DNA of 64,000 nt from the NCBI GenBank assembly GCA_028456385.1, contig JALNQF010000068.1, positions 124,001-188,000 of the forward strand, given 5' to 3'. Below, in pieces: positions 23,584-34,285 of the stretch. Under the pieces are notes generated by a model that saw nothing but the letters and a program-made list of their open reading frames with translations, made no database searches and was not told the origin of the DNA. This DNA comes from Ophiosphaerella korrae (lineage: Eukaryota; Ascomycota; Dothideomycetes; Pleosporales; Phaeosphaeriaceae). Numbering within the stretch: the first letter of the stretch is position 1; each line of letters begins with the position of its first letter. A program made the translations under genes and the position numbers.

Positions 23584-25108
23584 GGTTGGTGGTAAGGTGT
23601 GTCGGGTTCGACACACGAGGGGTTGAAGGTGTAGAGGTTTGCAAAAATGGGTTGTTTGTTTTGAAGCGGGGTGGGAGCTTGTTCTGGCGTTTCGTTAGCT
23701 GTGTTCTACTATTTGACCCTGCTTTCCCTGATATCCCTTCAGAGTCTCTCCCGTGCTTGCTAGAGGGTAATAAGAAAAAAACAAGGTAACAGGTGCCGCC
23801 CCCTACCCGGGTATACCACCTAACAAGTCCTGCCCAGGGCGAAGAAAAACGAAACATAAACAAACATACCTTTCCAAGCAAAAACCCTTTCTAACTCTCG
23901 AAATTGGTTGCTTTAGAGTCTACGATCAAGTCTGACTTGTTCAACTTTCTTGGTCTTTGCAAAACAAGTACTTACCCCACGGGATATATCCTTCCCCCCC
24001 GTCCCTTCTGCGCGAATTTGACCTTCATTTCCACACGTGGCTGTGTTTCCGCGTCAGCGCTCCAGCGTCATCGCGCCCGAGGCCGCCGGGTCTGCGCCCT
24101 GCCGCATAGCCGTTGTGTGGTCATCGCGCCCCCCAACATATCATTTTGCACGCACACAAACACAGACACACATACACATACACATGCACAATACGACTAC
24201 CCTGTCTCCTATTCTGTGCCGTGCTATACGCTGCCTATCCGGGGCTTCCTAGTCTATCTATAGAATGCCTTACAGATGTCCGGATCGGTTCTAGGAGGAA
24301 CCGAGGCAGGGAGCGTGGTGATTGGCCGGAGTCTTCGCCACACATTTCCTTATTTGGGAGCGTGGGTTTGAGGCTGAAAGGTTTGGTGCGAGGTTTTGGG
24401 TGCGGGTGGCGGTGGTGTGTATGATTTGCGGGCGGCGGATATGGGGGGGAAGAGTTGGTGTGATCCGCATGGCATGCTTTCATTGCGGACTTTTCTGCAC
24501 GGCCGCGACTCAAAGGATGACGATGTTTCGCGATCATGGTAATGCCTATCAAACTCGTATTCTGGTCAGGATTGCAGGTGGAATCCTTCTTGTTGCGAGT
24601 GTGGTGGTCTTGGCGGTTGATCCGGCGGGCATGACTTCAGCGATCACGAGAGCTGACGAGATCTCAGACATAGGAATCAAAAGACAATGGGTTGACACGT
24701 CGTGAGCAAAGCTTGTGTCACTTGTAGGCAACCAGATGGTTGGGCTCGCTTCGTGTGTCTACTGGTCGGTGTGACTCGCCTTACCTATTCGATTAGAGTG
24801 ATGCACGTACGTGGCTTTGCCTTGCGTCTGCGTCTCGTAGATCCTTTGGCATGGAATTCAATGTCTCAAGAGACGATGAATACAGACTTATGCAGCCATG
24901 TCGCGACTCCTGCATCAACCCACAACTCAATAAATTATTTCGATTCACACGCCCCACATCGAGTCGCATTCAATATATTGTCCCTATGCAACATTCTCAC
25001 CCAAAACAGCCCAGCTGAACCCATGGCGAAAGTTTGTAATCCCAACCTCAAAACTCCAGCGCAGTGCAAAACAGCAACGGGACCAACCCAACGTATCCCT
25101 CCGACTTC
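23584..25108. other. Intergenic spacer with CA-rich tract
   Basis: No supportable gene. A degenerate CA-rich tract (CACACAAACACAGACACAC and similar) lies at about 24149-24192. Overlapping short frames on both strands are low-complexity shadows of that tract or of proline-rich GC DNA. Confidence 0.45.
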
Positions 25109-25489
25109 CTAACTCTCCGCCTTCCCACGCTCCCCGTTCCTCAGCCCCCTCACCAACTGCCTGCCCATCATCCTCTTCAATTCCTTTGCATAGTCGGCCA
25201 TGCGCATCCTTGTCTGCTCATCCTCAGACTTGCCCTCGTAGGCCTTCTCCTCGTACAGCGGTGGAGCATCCATGTACTGCGCACACTCGGCTTCAATATG
25301 ATACACCTTGTCGTCGTCGTCGTGTATCGAGTCTGCGCGCGCGCGAGGATGTTGCGCGGCGATAGTGCTAGGTGGTGGGAACGATGTGTATTGTGGTGAT
25401 GCGTTGTCTTTGTTGTGTTTGCTTGATGATGTAGATGCACGGCGTTGGCGTACACGCTCTGAGGCGCTGGCTTCGGGGTAGTGGTCCAT
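25109..25489 (-). CDS. Small hypothetical protein, 126 residues
   Basis: Single exon, ATG at 25489 (context TAATGGACC), TAG at 25109. The N-terminal half is Ser/Pro/Arg-rich and disordered. The C-terminal half is a charged helix: MDAPPLYEEKAYEG, then EDEQTRMRMADYAKEL and KRMMGRQLVRGLRNG. A PPLY motif is present, but a single copy proves nothing. No signal peptide or membrane segment. The biased yet orderly helix looks like real protein and similar small acidic/basic proteins occur in Pleosporales genomes, from memory only. Function unknown. It reads in the same direction as the next two minus-strand genes. Confidence 0.5.
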   Translation of the reverse strand: MDHYPEASASERVRQRRASTSSSKHNKDNASPQYTSFPPPSTIAAQHPRARADSIHDDDDKVYHIEAECAQYMDAPPLYEEKAYEGKSEDEQTRMRMADYAKELKRMMGRQLVRGLRNGERGKAES

Positions 25490-26041
25490 TATATATGCTA
25501 ATTATTCGGCACAATTTTTGCGCCGAGTTTGGGATGTCGTCAGCCAAAGATATCGATTGCTGGATGCATGGCAAAGACGGATCCGCCGATTTAAAGCCCG
25601 AATTTGCTGGGTATGGCGGTGCATGGGAGTGAAGGGTAGCTTGCTTCGACGTCATTGTAGCGTTGTGTGTGCCAAGTGAGACCTTATCTGCGATTACCAG
25701 ATCGGGCAATGATTGATGGCCAATCATCAATCGTTGCCATGTTGGTCGCGAGCAAGTGACTTTGCACAAACAAAAGCGCCGCCCGCGGAGGTCGAGGTAA
25801 GCAGGGGATGTGAGGCAAGGCGTGGAGTTGACGTCGTGAAGGGGCCGGGGTGGTGGCGTTTGATATCACCGGTATGATGTCACGCATGGCAATGTGCGGC
25901 AAAATGATGTTTGGGCATCGGAAAGAACGTGTCAATGCGCAAAGTTGGCAGTAGCCATGGGTATCTTGGAAGTGATGTAAAAATGGCGTTCGTAGATGAA
26001 TGTGCGCGGACGACCCCTACGTAGAGCGGATAGGTATGCAT
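25490..26041. other. Intergenic spacer
   Basis: No gene seen. The region holds the putative promoter of the 126-residue protein (a TATATA stretch lies just upstream of its ATG at about 25491-25495) and downstream sequence of the next gene. Confidence 0.4.
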
Positions 26042-26541
26042 CTACCCTCTCACCAACGCTCTAACCTTCCTTCGCATCCTGCCTACACCCTTCAGTCCCT
26101 TCGTGCGCTCTAATTCGATTTCTGTTGGCGCGTTGAAGTTCCCGCTGAGTCGTCTGATTTCGCCCTGTGGATGTGATGGCATCAACTGATAGGAGTACTC
26201 TGGACTCGAGACGCTCCTCGGACGCTCCACGTAGTCGTGTGATGACCTGGGGTCCGCGGACGGGTTGGAGCAGACATGTTCGATTTGTGAGGTATTATGT
26301 GATGGTGGGGTAGTAGGAGGAGGTTGATGTGAGTCTGCACGTTTTCGTGATGGTGAGGGTTGATGTTGGGTGGTGTTCGATGATTGTTGGGCTGGTGGCG
26401 TGAGTATGAGACAGATCAGTTGTCCGGAGTAGTGTCACCTTGTTGTCGTTGATATTGATCCCATTCTTGTTGTTTCTTGTTCTCTGCCTTTGTACCTCCT
26501 GGTGGTACATAGCTTGCACTCTTGTAGAACAGTCCGTTCAT
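26042..26541 (-). CDS. Hypothetical protein of 150 residues, two exons
   Basis: Neither exon is striking alone, but they join in frame: exon 1 26439-26541 begins MNGLFYKSASYVPPGG, followed by a 47-bp intron (26392-26438, donor GTGACA, acceptor CACCAG), then exon 2 26042-26391. Together they give 151 codons including stop. The protein has a short N-terminal segment with a Lys/Gln-rich helix, a disordered Ser/Pro/Thr-rich middle, and an orderly C-terminus (SPEYSYQLMPSHPQGEIRRL, then a basic tail with RMRRKVRALVRG). The arginine-rich end could bind nucleic acid or membranes, but that is a guess. No family recognised. The donor is not the consensus GTRAGT, so RNA evidence would settle the model. 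Confidence 0.55.
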
Positions 26542-26914
26542 GGTGTCGAGCAACTACTTTGGCAGACGAAGGGATTGCGATGCTGTGATCAAGTCTACTT
26601 GACGGCTGCAAGGCGCCTTACTTAACCGTTTACCCTCCTTTGATCCTTTCTTCCAACCAACATGTGGCACTCGTGTGGCTAGCGTCATTGACAATAGGTT
26701 CCCAATCAGGATTGGGTGTCGGGTCGCTCAGCCCCGCTGAAGTCAGCACCGCCATAAGCCCTGAGGCAGCAGGTCAGCTGACCATGGATTAAGCAAGGTT
26801 GTGATTCTTCGACCTGGCTTACACAGGCTTTGAATGTGCATACTCTGTAGAAATGGATTGGGTATCTACTCAACCTAGTGCGCCAACTATGCTATATATA
26901 ATTACAGCTTTGCA
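26542..26914. other. Spacer between the two-exon hypothetical gene and RPC31
   Basis: No gene seen. Contains the upstream region of the 150-residue protein gene and the 3' end of RPC31, both on the minus strand. Confidence 0.4.
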
Positions 26915-27827
26915 TCATTCATACGTGTTTTCATAAGGGTCTGCATCGTCGATATCGTCGTCCTCGCCGTTGTCAAAGTACTGCTCGGCATTGTAGTCGT
27001 CGTCGGATTCCTCCGAGTCGGTCGAGACAGCCGACCAGTTGTCTTCCTCGTCCACGGCGTCTGGCTTGTCGTCCTCGGCCTCTTCCTCGTCCTCGGCGGC
27101 CTCCTCGTCCTGCTCCTCTTCGGCGCGCGCTTCGGCGTCGTTGGTGCGGCCCTGCTCGGCCATGATCATGCGCTCAATGTGCGAGACGGCGCTGATTTTG
27201 GTGACGCCCAGCGTCCTGCGCTTCTTGGAGGGGTTGCCGTCTGGCTTGGTGCCGTCGAGGGTGGAGCGCAATTCGGGCGGGAAGAGGTCGGTGGCATACG
27301 GGCGTGCGTCCAGCTTGGGCAGCCGCCGCCGCACCTTGAGGTACTTGGCCGAGAATGTCTGGTTGTCGGTGAAGGGATTGAACAGCGAGGCCTCGGTGGG
27401 CGCGGGCTCGCTGGCCTTGCGCTTGAGCCCGTTCTTCATGCCGTCGTTGAGGATGGTGTAGAAGGGGCCCTCGTGGATGCGGTCGCGCACCGCGAGGTAG
27501 TGCGATACGACGCCGGCCTCGTGGGCCGTGGGGGGAGGTGCCTGTGGAGGGGGTGCTTCCTGGCGTGGTCTTAGCATCATCAAACCAGTAAGAGGATAAT
27601 GACAGTAATAATAAAATAGAATAGAATAGAATAGAACAGAACACAGCTTGGCTGATTGAATAAAGCCATCCAAAACTCACCGGAAAGCGCTCGGCTGGCC
27701 CCTTCTGGATGTCGAGGCCCGTCAAGTCCCAGGCCAGCTCAGTGCCAGCAATCGTCACCGTGCCTGACCGCGGATTGAAGCCTCCGCGTCCGCCACGTGC
27801 GCCGCCTCGCCCGCCTCTGCCAGCCAT
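26915..27827 (-). CDS. RPC31: RNA polymerase III subunit Rpc31 (RPC7 family)
   Basis: Two exons, 27681-27827 and 26915-27559, joined over a 121-bp intron (donor GTGAGT, branch-like GCTAAG, acceptor CCAG), 263 residues. Rpc31 belongs to the Rpc31/34/82 subcomplex used by Pol III for initiation at tRNA and 5S genes. Evidence: an N-terminal MAGRGGRGG-type Arg/Gly start, a W-containing GTELAWDLTG motif, a central conserved block (YTILNDGMKNG, FNPFTDNQTFSAKYLK, PKLDARPYATDLFPPEL), a KKRRT basic patch, and a long Asp/Glu-rich C-terminus (last ~75 residues) ending NTYE. This layout is diagnostic for the family. It diverges from HSM3 across 281 bp. Confidence 0.88.
27608..27641. repeat. AATAG pentanucleotide repeat within the RPC31 intron
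   Basis: Roughly five units of the AATAG/AACAG type on the plus strand lie inside the intron, which helps explain why this intron is more than twice as long as most others in the window. Confidence 0.7.
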
Positions 27828-28108
27828 TGCAGTCGGGTAGGCGCTGTGCAGCTGTGATTGACCAGATGTCTTTGCAAAGGGCAAAGATTGTTTTCTATGG
27901 TCAAATGGAAGAGCTGCACGGTTTTCTGGAATTATCTGCCGCGGTTGACTGGTTGGGTGGGGCACCCTAGCGATCCCTGCTTTCACCTCTCCCCGCCTCC
28001 GCCTGCCGTTCTGCTTGCACTCTAGTCCCCGTCGTGCATAGGGCTGCAGCCACCACCCAGAGTCGGGCTGGTAGGTCGATCCATCTGCAATCTACAGCCA
28101 ACTTCACC
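27828..28108. promoter_or_regulatory. Shared divergent promoter of RPC31 and HSM3
   Basis: 281 bp separate the two ATGs. HSM3's start lies in a strong context (CACCATGGCC). The region must carry both 5' leaders. No specific factor site is claimed. Confidence 0.5.
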
Positions 28109-29958
28109 ATGGCCCCTTCCCCTGTCTTGCAAGACGTCTCGGCCCATCTTCACAACATCGAGCAAGACGCCACAATACCCCTCGACACTGATCTGCTCGA
28201 GAAGGCTGAACTCTTCACAAATACACCAGAATACCGCGACCAGCTATGGAAGGAGGCCCAGCCGCTGTTCTTGCAGGTCGCTGCAATACTACCCACCCTC
28301 CAGCAGGATCCATCCCCTCTAGCCCACTTCGTCCTCAGGCTGGCAGAGCCATATCACTTTGAACACATCAAGGACATCGATTTTGAAATCGGCCTGGACC
28401 TGCAGGCTTCTCCCTTCCATGGCCTCCTCCTCACCTTGCTGGGCAAAGCAACCGCCAACAGCATCGATGCCCAAGCGCTCGCAAACAGACCTAGTGTCAT
28501 GGCATCCATCGTTCGCCTGTGGTTATGCACCACAGATACCGGCATAGCTACACAAGCCGAAAACTTGCTTGTGTCTCTTCTACAAATCTCCAAAAACGAG
28601 CCTGCTCTGCTTTCGGCACAGGACCCATCCCACATGCACGGCCAAGGCCCAATGTGGCGCCGGCTGTTTGGCGACCGAGATATCGTTTCGCTGTACTACA
28701 ACTATACCTCACTCAAGCAGCCCACATCACCTTCTTTACCATTACTGAACAAGCGAGATACCACTGTTGCCCAAGCTAGGTTACTATCTTGGCTACCTCA
28801 AGTAGGCGCACTGGATTGGGCCACTGTCGTGTCCTCCCACAACGCCGACCTTGAGCGCGAAATTGGACTAAAAGAAGGCCAAGGCCTGCTTCACTATGCT
28901 GCACTCAAAATGGTGGATAAAGAGGACGATATTCTTATGCATATCACGTTGATCAATTTCTACAACGCGCTCATTACCACTGTCAAACCGCCCTTTTCGT
29001 AAGCTTCCAGCATCCTCGTGACTTCGACTCTAAAGCTAATGACCCAAGAAAACTCGACTCAAGTCTATCACTATCCTTCCTCCAAACAGAAGGCATTCAC
29101 AAATCCATCATCGACTTCCACACATCCGACACCCCAAGCATAGAACACAGCTTCCTAAGCAGTTGCACGGCCCAATACATCAGCGACTACATCTCCTTCT
29201 ACCCCTCCACCTTCGAAGACAGCCCCGACCTCCAAACAATCCAAAACTACCTCCAGCACGCCCTCCCCAAATCCGACCCATCCGACCTCTCCATCCTCGC
29301 CTCCATGCCCCGCCCCACCCTCATGCACTCCACCAATTCCTCCCCCCTCATCCTCGCCCTCCACACCTCCCGCACCACCCCCTCCGCCCTCAGTACCCTC
29401 GCATCCATATTTCACGGCCCCTCCAAATACATTACCTTCCCGCCCCCTGAATCCGTAGACCCCCGCGCCCAAACCGAAGCCATCTACGCCCGCTTCCTCA
29501 CCGCGCTATACTTCGCCCACAACCCAGCCATGTTCTCCCACCTCGTCGCACACATAAGCACCCCCGCGATCCCAGAAACAGCCCTCGCCTCCCTCGCCCT
29601 CATCCGCGCGATCCTCACATCTAACTGGGCCCTCCCCACACCCGACCGGTCCACCCCGCCGTCCCTCCATCTCGAAGCCTTTCCCGCAACGGGCCTCGCG
29701 CTCATTCTTGATCCGCGCTTGAGCGCCGGTGTGGTTCCTGCGCTGCTGAAAGGCGCGGAGGGGGGTGTGGCGGAAAGTGAGAGTCCCGCCTGGAGGGTGG
29801 CAGTTGAGCGATTTGAGGTTCTGCGCGTGTTGAGGAGGAAGATGGAGGAGGCTGGGGTTGGGGGTGAGGTTGAGGGAATGGTTAGGAGGAGGGTTGCGGA
29901 GGGGGTTTGGGGAAAGGATGGGGGTGTGGGTGGGAGGGTTGGGGTTTTGGAGATGTAG
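28109..29958 (+). CDS. HSM3: Hsm3-like proteasome base assembly chaperone
   Basis: Two exons, 28109-28998 and 29049-29958, with a 50-bp intron (donor GTAAGC, branch CTAATGAC, acceptor CAAG), 599 residues. Yeast Hsm3 (S5b) helps assemble the Rpt ring of the 26S proteasome and was first named for a mismatch-repair phenotype. The protein is all-helical and HEAT/ARM-like without a catalytic motif. The family-like signature is the N-terminal block around IVRLWLCTTDTGIATQAENL and the GPMWRRLFGDRDI motif (about residue 190). Fungal entries of this kind are named after the Hsm3 N-terminal domain. The second exon is C-rich and then abruptly G-rich, which shapes the codon usage at its end. A long insertion relative to yeast is expected in filamentous fungi. 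The identification is from family resemblance, not from a search. Confidence 0.72.
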
Positions 29959-32040
29959 CGCGGTTCAGAGTTATTGTTCGTGGTTGCAAATGCGCAGCGA
30001 ATACACCAGGACAACGGCGACTAAGAGGTTGCTATGACCACGCGCATTTAGAAATAGGGCTACAGAAGTCTCGGCAAATTTTAGTGTCATAATAAGTACA
30101 CTACCTAAATACTCAAAGCGCCCCAAAATGTCAAAATTCATCATATTACATCGCACCCATTACCCACCCATCCAAGGCGTCGAAGCCCCGACAGGAACCC
30201 CCCGTTCGACTATATATCGAAAATATAACCTAGCAACTATCACCAGGGACGCTTTTGATCTAGAGGATAGGTTCGTAAACCTATCGGATGCTATTGATAG
30301 CCTCCTAGTATACCTATCTAAGTTCTGTAATCTCTACGCTTTCGCAAACTTCTACGACCCTACTATAAAGGCTTTTATATTATCCATATATTAGCTATGA
30401 TTATATAAGGAAACAAGTCGTATAGAACAGAGGAATACCTTAGCTACTATAGGCTCTTATATCTGTTATGAAAGCTTTTTTCTTTTTTTCTTCGTCTTTT
30501 ATTTTTCTCTTCTTTTTCTCTTCTTTTCATTTTTTTTTATAATATACTAATGTTTCTTCTAGTATTTTTAGATATCTATAAACAACAATAGATTATAGGA
30601 CAAAGAGTAAATTTTGCTTACTTAGAGAATACTACAAAATCTACTACCTATAAGTATTCTTTAGCTGCAAGTTATATATTCGCAAGAAAGCTTCTTAGGT
30701 AAGAGCTCTAAGAACTATATCTTAACTTTAGAATTTGCATCAAGACTACTAGAGGTAGCAAAATCCAGCAAAGTGTTATAGAAAGCAGAGAGCTGTAACA
30801 AACATCCTTGATAATCCTAACGTATTCGTAATGCTAGTCTGAAGAGGGGCTAGTGCGCTACACCAGCGCATAAAAGGCCCTATACCTACGGGTAGAATCT
30901 TACAAGTATTATTCACATATTAGAGCTTACGCTTGAAATACTATTGTCTCCCCTTCACTATCGCCTGTGGCCTACGGCAAGTACTATTGCCTTCCAGCTA
31001 CCACTCAACAAGAGCTCTTAGAAATATAGTAGATGTTATTAGATAGTAGTATCTATTATATAGTTTTAAGTAAATTCAAAACAATCTATCTATTATTTTG
31101 TAAGGAGACGGCTTACTTGTTGCAGGAAATCTGCAAGATAAGATGCTTATATCAGATCTTTACATAATAAAAGGAAAGATAATGCAAGAGACGTACCAGC
31201 TTGTCTTTGGAGGAAACCAAGGACCACATCTTTTTTCTTACTGATTTTTGTCGATGAATTGCCAATAGCCGTTGATAGTCTAGGTAAGTACTGAGCACCT
31301 AGGCATGCTCCAGCCCTACTCGTGCTACAGATTTTGCACAATGAGACCTTGGATCGCACACTAATTTTACATTTTCCACATCGCTATATTTATTCGAAGG
31401 CCTTTCTAGCAAAATCCCCACAGGGTAAGTCGTATACCTGTTGCTCTCATAGTCAGTATTATGACTACTTTAGAGCTCTTTGTGCCTACTCCTGTTGAAC
31501 AAGGATTGAAATAAGAGGTATTAAGCAACCATCGCTGAGCTTTACTGCTATAATACGTAAGAAAAACCCTTGCTTATCGTTAAACAGTGTTTTTTGAATG
31601 TGTTTAGTATAGTTACTCTTTTTATACCCTAGAGTTTTAAGCTAAGTGGATTCTGATACAATGTATTGGTCTCAGGCTATTCAACGTATTATTGTAAAAT
31701 TAGAAGTTTGCTACTCTAACGGCAAGTTCACTTGTCCTCTGTGATGGATTTATTCTAAACTAGGCATTGAAAAACGCCAATACGTAACATGTGTTCGTTT
31801 GTATAAATCAATATTCCTATACATTGATAGAATTGACTTATACAAGAAATACATGGCTTAGATAAACAAGACTGATCTTTAATGGCATGTTCATAGTCCT
31901 ACATAATGGCTCTTTTACAACAGCTTTCTCGTAGTTAACTATAAGTAACTTGCGTATGTGTTCGTAGACCATCTACTACATCCGAAATCGTAACTATCGA
32001 CCTCTTCGCAAGTATCGCGTAATACTGTCTCAATTAGTTA
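29959..32040. other. AT-rich decayed intergenic block
   Basis: From about 30.2 kb the composition turns AT-rich with many TA steps, consistent with a RIP-mutated repeat too eroded to name. An 89-codon frame at 30128-30394 (ending LSIY) is not convincing. A polypyrimidine tract of about 65 bases lies at 30474-30540, mainly T with scattered C. A small palindrome (ATAGGTTCGTAAACCTAT) is at about 30267-30284. No RNA gene recognised. Confidence 0.5.
30474..30540. repeat. Polypyrimidine (T/C) tract
   Basis: Nearly uninterrupted pyrimidines on the plus strand, low complexity, inside the AT-rich block. Confidence 0.8.
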
Positions 32041-32043
32041 TAG

Positions 32044-32865
32044 CCATTCTTTGTGGCTCATCACGTCCTCAAGCGCCATAATGTCCCAGATAAAGGATTG
32101 ACTGGGCCTCCACGCATCGTCGAGCCCGAACCCAGTGATACACCGCTCAGACCTGAGGATACCATCGTCACCTTTCTCCATGCCCAGGAACAACAGTATC
32201 CTGGGGTTGTCGGTATGTTTTTCAACCTCGAGATCGAGTTTTTTCTTTTTCGACGCATTTATGAGGACGACGAGAAGAATGATGAATATGGACCGATGAT
32301 GATACCTCGCGTGGAGAACGCCGCTATCGTGCGTTTTAGAATACTACCTGTTAAAATCGGTACATACGAACAGTGTTTCTAGTGCGGATTTTATAAGAAA
32401 GTAGTAGGGAAAGAGAGACCTTATCGTTGGGATTTTCCAATACGATATGACCTAACAATTGTGGAATACGGCGGCACTTGGCAGACAGCTGCTGGCACGT
32501 TCAGAGTTGCCCTGCCAGAAAGTGAACTCCCTTACGTACCCTTCATGAAATATATGCACAGTAATAAGGTACAATCGAGCGTGCCTCGCGAAAGTGCTTA
32601 TGATTCCTACTTGGCCCAAAAATACGCTGGATTATTTGCTTCACGCTTGATGGACATACTAGGTTCGGCAGCCGATAGCTCGGGTTTCCACATTCTCAAC
32701 GCGTTCAATAACACGACTGCGATGGATTATCATTGGGAAACGGAATCTCGTATGCTTTCTATGACTCGGTCTGCAAAGGCGATGTTCTTCTCCTCTAAGC
32801 GTGGATTGGTTGGTAAAAGCGATTTTCCTAGAATCTATTATCATACAGACTATAAACTCATTTGA
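32044..32865 (+). pseudogene. Damaged or mis-modelled gene of unknown family (internal TAG, no clear start)
   Basis: One frame is open from about 32044 to the TGA at 32863-32865 except for a TAG at 32380-32382. The translation is protein-like on both sides (for example PLRPEDTIVTFLHAQEQQYP upstream; ERPYRWDFPIRYDL and YGGTWQTAAGTFRVALPESE downstream). No ATG opens the frame; the upstream side runs into the AT-rich block, so the 5' end is missing, or lies in exons I cannot find. Two readings: (1) the TAG is a CAG-to-TAG change, the expected RIP product at CpA; (2) a 54-bp intron 32329-32382 (donor GTGCGT, acceptor CTAG), which is in frame and of normal size here, removes it. I recognise no domain. 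The stop codon lies 1 bp from the end of the convergent ATS1 gene. Confidence 0.45.
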
Positions 32866-32866
32866 C

Positions 32867-33934
32867 TCAACTATTAACCACAAAACTTGTGCAAAATCCC
32901 GTGCCAATGAACTCCAACTGTCCAGATATATCGATCTCGCTCCAAAAGCCACAAACCATATCATTCTTCATGGCCTTTTGCACATGTGACAAGTCTCCGC
33001 AGTTGCCATGCTTACCCCAACCCCAGGAAATGAGCTTGCGTGTCTTGGTCACCGCGAGAACATGCTCTGAGCCAACGGAAATCTTGTCAATTGGTGGTAG
33101 ATTCGGTGGTACGAGTTTCCACAGTGCATTTCTGCCCCATGCGACAAGTTTCCCGTCCCCAAACAGGACAAAGACAGCGTGCCAGGTTGCACCAATATCT
33201 TCCCACTCAGAAATATTATGGGGCATTCCAGACACAATGTTGAACTTGTCTTTCCCAAGCACGGCGTGCTCGCCAGTAGACGGACGACCAACTAGGTACG
33301 TGAAGTCTTTCCCACAGACGACCCGCACTGGCCCGAATGGAATACCTTCAATTCTAGTAGGTGAGGTGACTTTGCCGAAGAGTTGCGGGCCCAACTGTCC
33401 CAGTCGTGCTTTACCCCACCCATACACAGACCCATCCTCGAGCACGGCAACGTAGTGCCATACACCAGCAGCAAAGTCGATCACTTTACCTGGCAATGAG
33501 CCAATATAATGTGGGTGCTCACCGCCAGCTGCCGGCGCACTCGAAAGATTGTCCTCGCGACCTGGTTCGCCCCATTGACCGGAGCCTCTGATGTAGATTG
33601 AGCTTTGTGCGCCTGTCTTTTCGACGACGATGAAAGCGGATGATTCGCAAGTGGCAGCAACAAATGAAATACCATCTGCCAATTTTTTGAAAACCTTGAG
33701 GTGTGAGTTATGTTCTCCCTCGGTGACGAGTTGGCTTTTGCGGTTGTCACCAACACCATACACTTTTCCGTCGCCAGTCAAAATGAGCGTGTGATTGTCT
33801 CCCCCAAGAATACTTCGCAAGCCTTTCAATGGGGGAGGATTAAGCACTGTGGTAGGAACATCAACGATTTCTGCAGCGGGTATACCTAGTTGGCCTTCGC
33901 CATTGCTACCGAATACTTGGAGTTGGTGGGGCAT
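32867..33934 (-). CDS. ATS1: RCC1-repeat protein Ats1/Kti13-like
   Basis: Intronless, 355 residues, ATG at 33934. It consists of RCC1-type beta-propeller repeats: FGSNGEGQLGI at the N-terminus, GGDNHTLILTGDGKVYGVGDN, GVWHYVAVLEDGSVYGWGKA, and a C-terminal SVGSEHVLAVTKTRKLISWG followed by WGKHGNCGD. The small size, without signal peptide or extra domains, fits yeast Ats1/Kti13 (333 residues) better than the nuclear Ran exchange factor RCC1. Kti13 partners Kti11/Dph3 in Elongator-dependent wobble-uridine modification and diphthamide synthesis. The assignment to Kti13 rather than another short RCC1 protein rests on length and the C-terminal motif. It diverges from RPS16 over 351 bp and converges with the damaged gene at 32 kb. 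Confidence 0.78.
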   Translation of the reverse strand: MPHQLQVFGSNGEGQLGIPAAEIVDVPTTVLNPPPLKGLRSILGGDNHTLILTGDGKVYGVGDNRKSQLVTEGEHNSHLKVFKKLADGISFVAATCESSAFIVVEKTGAQSSIYIRGSGQWGEPGREDNLSSAPAAGGEHPHYIGSLPGKVIDFAAGVWHYVAVLEDGSVYGWGKARLGQLGPQLFGKVTSPTRIEGIPFGPVRVVCGKDFTYLVGRPSTGEHAVLGKDKFNIVSGMPHNISEWEDIGATWHAVFVLFGDGKLVAWGRNALWKLVPPNLPPIDKISVGSEHVLAVTKTRKLISWGWGKHGNCGDLSHVQKAMKNDMVCGFWSEIDISGQLEFIGTGFCTSFVVNS

Positions 33935-34285
33935 GTTGTGGGTGAAGTGCTGATGTTTTGTTTAGGCACTTGAATCGGGTGTTTTGAACAGAGCCGTCTT
34001 CATATTGGGGCATCAAGAAGAGATGAGTCTTGTGGAAATGATGTAGACATATTGAGACGATCAAGAACGATAGCGTCGAGCTGTTGTTCCTCAGAGGTGC
34101 TACGTTGCACGTGGTAGACGGCTAACGTAATCCGATCCCAAAGACGCTAGTCGCTAAACTAGCCGGTGGTCTGTGCAGCCCACACAATTTCGACGTCGCT
34201 AACCAGCAACTTCGCCTACGACGACGACAATCGAAAAAACGACACGCCCACCACCCACACGCACGCAATCCCACAGTCGCCCAAC
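33935..34285. promoter_or_regulatory. Shared divergent promoter of ATS1 and RPS16
   Basis: 351 bp between the two ATGs. It must include a strong ribosomal-protein promoter on the plus strand. The pyrimidine-poor ACACGCCCACC-type leader just before the RPS16 ATG is the only clear compositional feature. Confidence 0.5.

Noticed and set aside
30128..30394. 89-codon frame beginning MSKFIILHRTHYPP
   Set aside because: Lies in the AT-rich decayed block, has no domain, and its composition drifts with the AT content. Could be a transposon scrap but not a supportable gene.
32329..32382. Calling the 32-kb gene definitely RIP-inactivated
   Set aside because: A normal-sized in-frame GT-AG intron removes the TAG, so inactivation by that codon alone is not proven.
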